A stretch of DNA of 64,000 bases from Verrucomicrobiota bacterium (GTDB lineage: Bacteria; Verrucomicrobiota; Kiritimatiellia; CAIVKH01): NCBI GenBank assembly GCA_024233345.1, contig JACKPT010000003.1, positions 1 to 64,000 of the forward strand, in the 5' to 3' direction. Position numbers and translations under genes: made by a program. Positions 60,464 to 64,000 of this stretch are shown in pieces; position 1 is the first letter of the stretch, and every line of letters begins with the position of its first letter. Under the pieces are notes generated by a model. It had not been told where the DNA came from. It did no database searches and saw nothing but the letters and a program-made list of their open reading frames with translations.

Positions 60464-63400
60464 CTACCGCTCAACATCCACGCGGTACACCCGAACCTGG
60501 GAGGCGGCAGAGGTGTCGGTGATCGACATCGGACCCATCACTCCGGAAAGGTTGGTGGCGCCGGGCAATTCGAACCAGGGGCCATCGGATCCGCTGGGCT
60601 TGTACTCGACATCATATAACCGCCCGGTAACCCCCATCCAGCCAACCTTGGGTCCGAGGGCCGCAGCGCTATCGCCCTGGGTCCACTGGAAGAAGCTGGC
60701 ACTGTTGGTGGGATTGGTGCCGGCAATCGCCTCTTCGAGGTCGGTAAATTCATCCGCATCGGAATTTACCCACAGCGGGTTGGCGCCGAGTTGATAGTTT
60801 TCAAGGTTGGAGAGTCCATCGTTGTTCAGGTCAAGGGCAGCATCCTGGGCTTCAAGCGGATTGAGGCCATGGGCAACCTCCCACCCGTCATCCATCCCGT
60901 CGCGGTCACTGTCGTAGTCCGAGGCCAGATTGATCCGGTACTCGAGGGTCGCCTCGTTGAACTCGAAGGAATACAGGCCATTCAGATTGCCGGGCACCTG
61001 GATATTCGCCCCGCTGGCATCCGCCGCCTCAAGGTTGATCGGCACACTGGTGTCACCCTGGCTGTTGTCGCCCCAATTCACCGCGAAGGTGTCGTTGGCG
61101 GTGAATTTCAGTTGGGCATTGTCATAGTTGTCGATGCTGATCACCCCGGCCCAGATGTAATCATCCACGAGCGTCATGTTGCGGGCACCACTGTTCCACT
61201 GGTTGAAGTTTGCCGCCACCGCCATGTGGCTGTAGGAACTCGCAAAGGAGGACGGTACAATCGGGGTCCAACCCGAACGGAAAAGAGCTTCGACCCGATT
61301 GGTGGCCCCGGTCTCCGGGGTTTTGACCAGCAGGCTCCCATCCGCGGTGTCATAGACCCAGCCGATATTGGTGCTGTTCCGCAAGACCACCTTGTCGCCA
61401 TAGCGGGTCAGGCTTTCACCGTTGACCGTCACTTCATCAATCATGGGAAGGTCATGCCCCATGACCAGGAAGTCGCGGGTGCCATTGGTATAGGCGTCAT
61501 AGCTGCCAACCGTCGCGCCGATGTCCAGCACCCATTTGTCGGCGTGACGCTGACTTTCAAACCGGGTCTTGGCAAACACCCCATTGGTGTAGGCCATGGT
61601 CAACCCATCATCCTCATAGAGGAGGTACTCGGTCTGGTTGGTGGACGGCCAGCACCGGACCTCGAGGAAGTCGGGCTGGAATTCATACACATTCCGCATC
61701 TTCGCGCTCATCGGAATGATCGCGCCCTCGCGTACGAACATCGGCAGCGTGCTCAACGGTGCAGGCACCGTCACCCACTGGCCGCCGGCAAACTTCTCGC
61801 CGGTCGATTCCCCATTGGGCCAATGATACCAGTCACCCGCATCAGGCAGATACACCGCACGGTCAACCGCGCCCTGGAGATAGATCGGAGCAACGAGCAG
61901 ATTCTCTCCGACCATGATTTCCGTCTCGTTATCATAGAAGGTCTGCGGATCCTGCTGATGGAAATAGAACACGGTGGGGGCATTCATCGGGATGCCATCC
62001 TGGTGCGCCGACCAGGCGAAGGTGTATAGGTACGGCATCAGCTTGTACCGGAACCATGCCAGTTCCCGCATGGCGAAGAAGTAGTCATCGCTATACCGCC
62101 AAGGCTCGCGCTCGGCTGCGCTCTTCATCGAGTGGTTGCGCATCAGCGGATTGACCGCCCCCCACTGGGTCCATCGGGTGATCAACTCGGGGGTGGTTTC
62201 GGTAACAAACCCGCCAAGATCATGGCCGAAGTTGACCTGTCCGGAGATCATCACGCTGTTTCCGAGGCGGATCCCGTAACGGGAGGCATCCCATTCCGCA
62301 CGATTGTCTCCGCTCCAACTGGTGGCATATTTCTGAATCCCGGGGAAACCGGCCCGACTGATTACATACGGTCGCCGATCCGGGTGCTTCTCGCGCAGGG
62401 CGGCAAAGGTGTATTTGGTCTCGTAGACGCAGAAGGTATTCTTCACATTTACATGCCAGCGCCGGGAGTCATAGTTGTTACCGAACCGGCCATCCATGTA
62501 ATAAACGGCATTACGTGGCAGGGTTTCTGCATCGGCCGGTTCGTTGAGATCGTTCCACACCGCCTCAAACGGATAGCTATTGAAGAAGCCGACCAACTTA
62601 TCCTTCCACCAGTTGCCGGCGGCAGTGCTGGTAAAATCGATCCAGGACACATTGCCAAAGAAGATCGGGGTGACCACCTGATAGGAATTGGTGGCATCCT
62701 GCAGCAGCTTGACAAAGTGGAGTAGTCCGGCCGCCTCGCTCCACTTGGGGTCGGTGTTATTGATCCAGGGCTCGATAATCGGGATGATCCGCACCCCGCG
62801 ATCCAGGCAGTAGTTGATCATGGCAGCCGGATCCGACCAATAGGAGCTGTTAAACACAAGCTGGTGGAGCTGGTTTGCTCCCTCGTAGTTGAACGCATTG
62901 GGGTCGCCCTGATTGAAGTAGTCAAGATCCAGGTAGAGCACATCGAGCGGGAAGTCGCGGTTGATGAATTCCTGGGCAAGGTACTCAATCCAATTCTGAC
63001 TGGAATAGGACCAGCGGCACTGCTGGTAGCCCAGCGACCACTTGGGTACAAACGCGGGCAACCCGGTCAGCTCTGAATAGCGGGTCAGAATCTCCGGCAT
63101 CGCATGGGTATCCCCGCCGCCGATCACGAAGAAGTCCACCTGTCCATCGGCGGCTTCAAAGGAATAATGCTGATTCACGTTGCCATCGATACTCTGGGTA
63201 CCGAACCGGAACACCGGACGGGCCGGGTTGTTGAAGAACAGCCCATAGGCAAGGTTGGTGATCGAGCGCACCCCGTAGACAAACGGGAAGGTGTTGTACA
63301 TGGGGTTCCAATCCTCCTGCCATTGGAAGGTATCCGAATTCCACATTTGGATGTCCCGCCCCCGGCGGTTCAGGGAACGGGCCTCGGACCCGAGCCCGAA

Positions 63401-64000
63401 ATAGGCCTCGTCGGAGGGTGACTCGATGATCGCCTTGACCTTGAAATTCACGGGAAGAGCGTGGGTATAGCGGACATTGTCATAGGTCGAGTCAATCACC
63501 GGATCATAAAACTCGTCATACTCGAACCGGTAGGTCTTGAACAGGGTACGCCCCTGGCTGTCCTTCACCTCCACCCGGAAAGGGTCATTGGTCAACATAT
63601 CGACGGTGATGTCAGGAAGGGTCATGACGACCTTGCCCGGCTCGGTGGAAACGTTGACCGAAAAGGAGTCAAAGTCCTGCACAGTGCGATCCAGGCCAAC
63701 ATCGTCCTTGTCATAGAGTCCATTCCAGTGCCAGCGCACCCGCACCATATCCGATGCATAGGCGACCACTTCGCATTCACCTTTACCGGGGGCAAACTGA
63801 AACACCACCCGGTTGGTACCACCGGATGTATCGGTATACCAGTTGGTGGCCGCCCCGGGGGTGAAGGGGCCGTAGGTGGAAAATTCAAAATTCTGTCCGC
63901 CATTGTTGTCCCAGGCCAGGGTCAACGCATCCACCCCCACCCCGCCCGCACTCAGCAATTCACTCTGACTCGCGGTGGTGGTGAAGGCATACCATTTGTA
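60464..64000 (-). CDS. GH31 alpha-glucosidase, secreted, 5' end beyond window
   Basis: The frame is open to base 64000, so the true N-terminus is outside. About 1179 residues are visible. A CBM26-like stretch begins the visible part, then the GH31 N-domain and barrel: WNDLNEPADAETLP holds the catalytic nucleophile Asp, and SWSGDNRAEWD (in SRAGFPGIQKYATSW...) carries the acid/base Asp. PVSRAG-type family segments and NPLMRNHS are typical. After the beta-sandwich domains come calcium repeats (SDRDGMDDGWEVAHGLNP, DLNNDGLSNLENYQLG, NSDADEFTDLEEAIAG) and a C-terminal domain. It releases glucose from alpha-glucan chain ends, working with the GH13 and GH57-like enzymes. Confidence 0.9.
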   Translation of the reverse strand, partial: YKWYAFTTTASQSELLSAGGVGVDALTLAWDNNGGQNFEFSTYGPFTPGAATNWYTDTSGGTNRVVFQFAPGKGECEVVAYASDMVRVRWHWNGLYDKDDVGLDRTVQDFDSFSVNVSTEPGKVVMTLPDITVDMLTNDPFRVEVKDSQGRTLFKTYRFEYDEFYDPVIDSTYDNVRYTHALPVNFKVKAIIESPSDEAYFGLGSEARSLNRRGRDIQMWNSDTFQWQEDWNPMYNTFPFVYGVRSITNLAYGLFFNNPARPVFRFGTQSIDGNVNQHYSFEAADGQVDFFVIGGGDTHAMPEILTRYSELTGLPAFVPKWSLGYQQCRWSYSSQNWIEYLAQEFINRDFPLDVLYLDLDYFNQGDPNAFNYEGANQLHQLVFNSSYWSDPAAMINYCLDRGVRIIPIIEPWINNTDPKWSEAAGLLHFVKLLQDATNSYQVVTPIFFGNVSWIDFTSTAAGNWWKDKLVGFFNSYPFEAVWNDLNEPADAETLPRNAVYYMDGRFGNNYDSRRWHVNVKNTFCVYETKYTFAALREKHPDRRPYVISRAGFPGIQKYATSWSGDNRAEWDASRYGIRLGNSVMISGQVNFGHDLGGFVTETTPELITRWTQWGAVNPLMRNHSMKSAAEREPWRYSDDYFFAMRELAWFRYKLMPYLYTFAWSAHQDGIPMNAPTVFYFHQQDPQTFYDNETEIMVGENLLVAPIYLQGAVDRAVYLPDAGDWYHWPNGESTGEKFAGGQWVTVPAPLSTLPMFVREGAIIPMSAKMRNVYEFQPDFLEVRCWPSTNQTEYLLYEDDGLTMAYTNGVFAKTRFESQRHADKWVLDIGATVGSYDAYTNGTRDFLVMGHDLPMIDEVTVNGESLTRYGDKVVLRNSTNIGWVYDTADGSLLVKTPETGATNRVEALFRSGWTPIVPSSFASSYSHMAVAANFNQWNSGARNMTLVDDYIWAGVISIDNYDNAQLKFTANDTFAVNWGDNSQGDTSVPINLEAADASGANIQVPGNLNGLYSFEFNEATLEYRINLASDYDSDRDGMDDGWEVAHGLNPLEAQDAALDLNNDGLSNLENYQLGANPLWVNSDADEFTDLEEAIAGTNPTNSASFFQWTQGDSAAALGPKVGWMGVTGRLYDVEYKPSGSDGPWFELPGATNLSGVMGPMSITDTSAASQVRVYRVDVER

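Overview
The window is a chromosomal piece of a Gram-negative bacterium with about 57% GC in its core genes. Several features point to the PVC superphylum, most likely Kiritimatiellota or a close Verrucomicrobia/Lentisphaerae-type lineage: a UpxY/NusG-type antiterminator inside a capsule operon, very large secreted glycosidases with thrombospondin-3-like calcium repeats (DxDxDGxxDGxE...HGLNP), outer-membrane lipoproteins, four-helix-bundle genes, and TTCCAA/TTGGAA palindromes between genes. This placement is inferred from gene content; there is no rRNA or tRNA in the window.

Bases 1-31.4 kb hold a surface-polysaccharide locus, nearly all on the minus strand, so it reads from about 31.4 kb towards 1. 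The upstream end encodes an outer-membrane barrel, a Wza-type exporter, a Wzc-type tyrosine autokinase, an initiating sugar-phosphate transferase, a UpxY antiterminator, an FkbM methyltransferase and a DPM1-like glycosyltransferase. A plus-strand membrane glycosyltransferase, a GbsR regulator, a nucleotidyltransferase with a 55-codon partner, and a frameshifted four-helix-bundle gene between inverted octamer arrays interrupt this. The locus then continues with a Wzy/WaaL-like protein, an OafA-type acyltransferase, a sialidase-like lipoprotein, Wzm/Wzt ABC export genes and a serine-acetyltransferase-like protein. Next comes a tightly overlapping block that encodes almost the complete GDP-GlcNAc route to CMP-legionaminic acid (a sialic-acid-like nonulosonate). 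It ends with two glycosyltransferases and a methyltransferase cut by the window edge.

Bases 31.5-51 kb are mostly housekeeping or miscellaneous genes: a small lipoprotein, an anchored unknown protein, a heavily frameshifted TolB-like propeller gene, an Anbu-type proteasome homologue, panC behind a LacI-family regulator, proB with an M48 lipoprotein protease, gyrA/gyrB, and a PMT-type glycosyltransferase with TPRs. Intergenic spaces carry hairpin repeats and short tandem repeats.

Three giant secreted alpha-glucan-active enzymes (GH57-like, GH13 and GH31) lie at 35.8-39.2, 51.1-56.7 and 60.5-64 kb. Similar LacI-type operators (near TAAACCGCTTTA) lie before the LacI gene, before the GH57 gene (two) and before the GH13 gene, which suggests a small starch regulon. 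A FixL-like PAS histidine kinase and a NarL-type response regulator diverge from the GH13 gene. Three inverted repeats spaced about 31 bp apart lie before an NAD-binding reductase gene. Several start codons given here are earlier or later than the longest open frame because ribosome-binding sites, signal peptides or ATGA overlaps support them.
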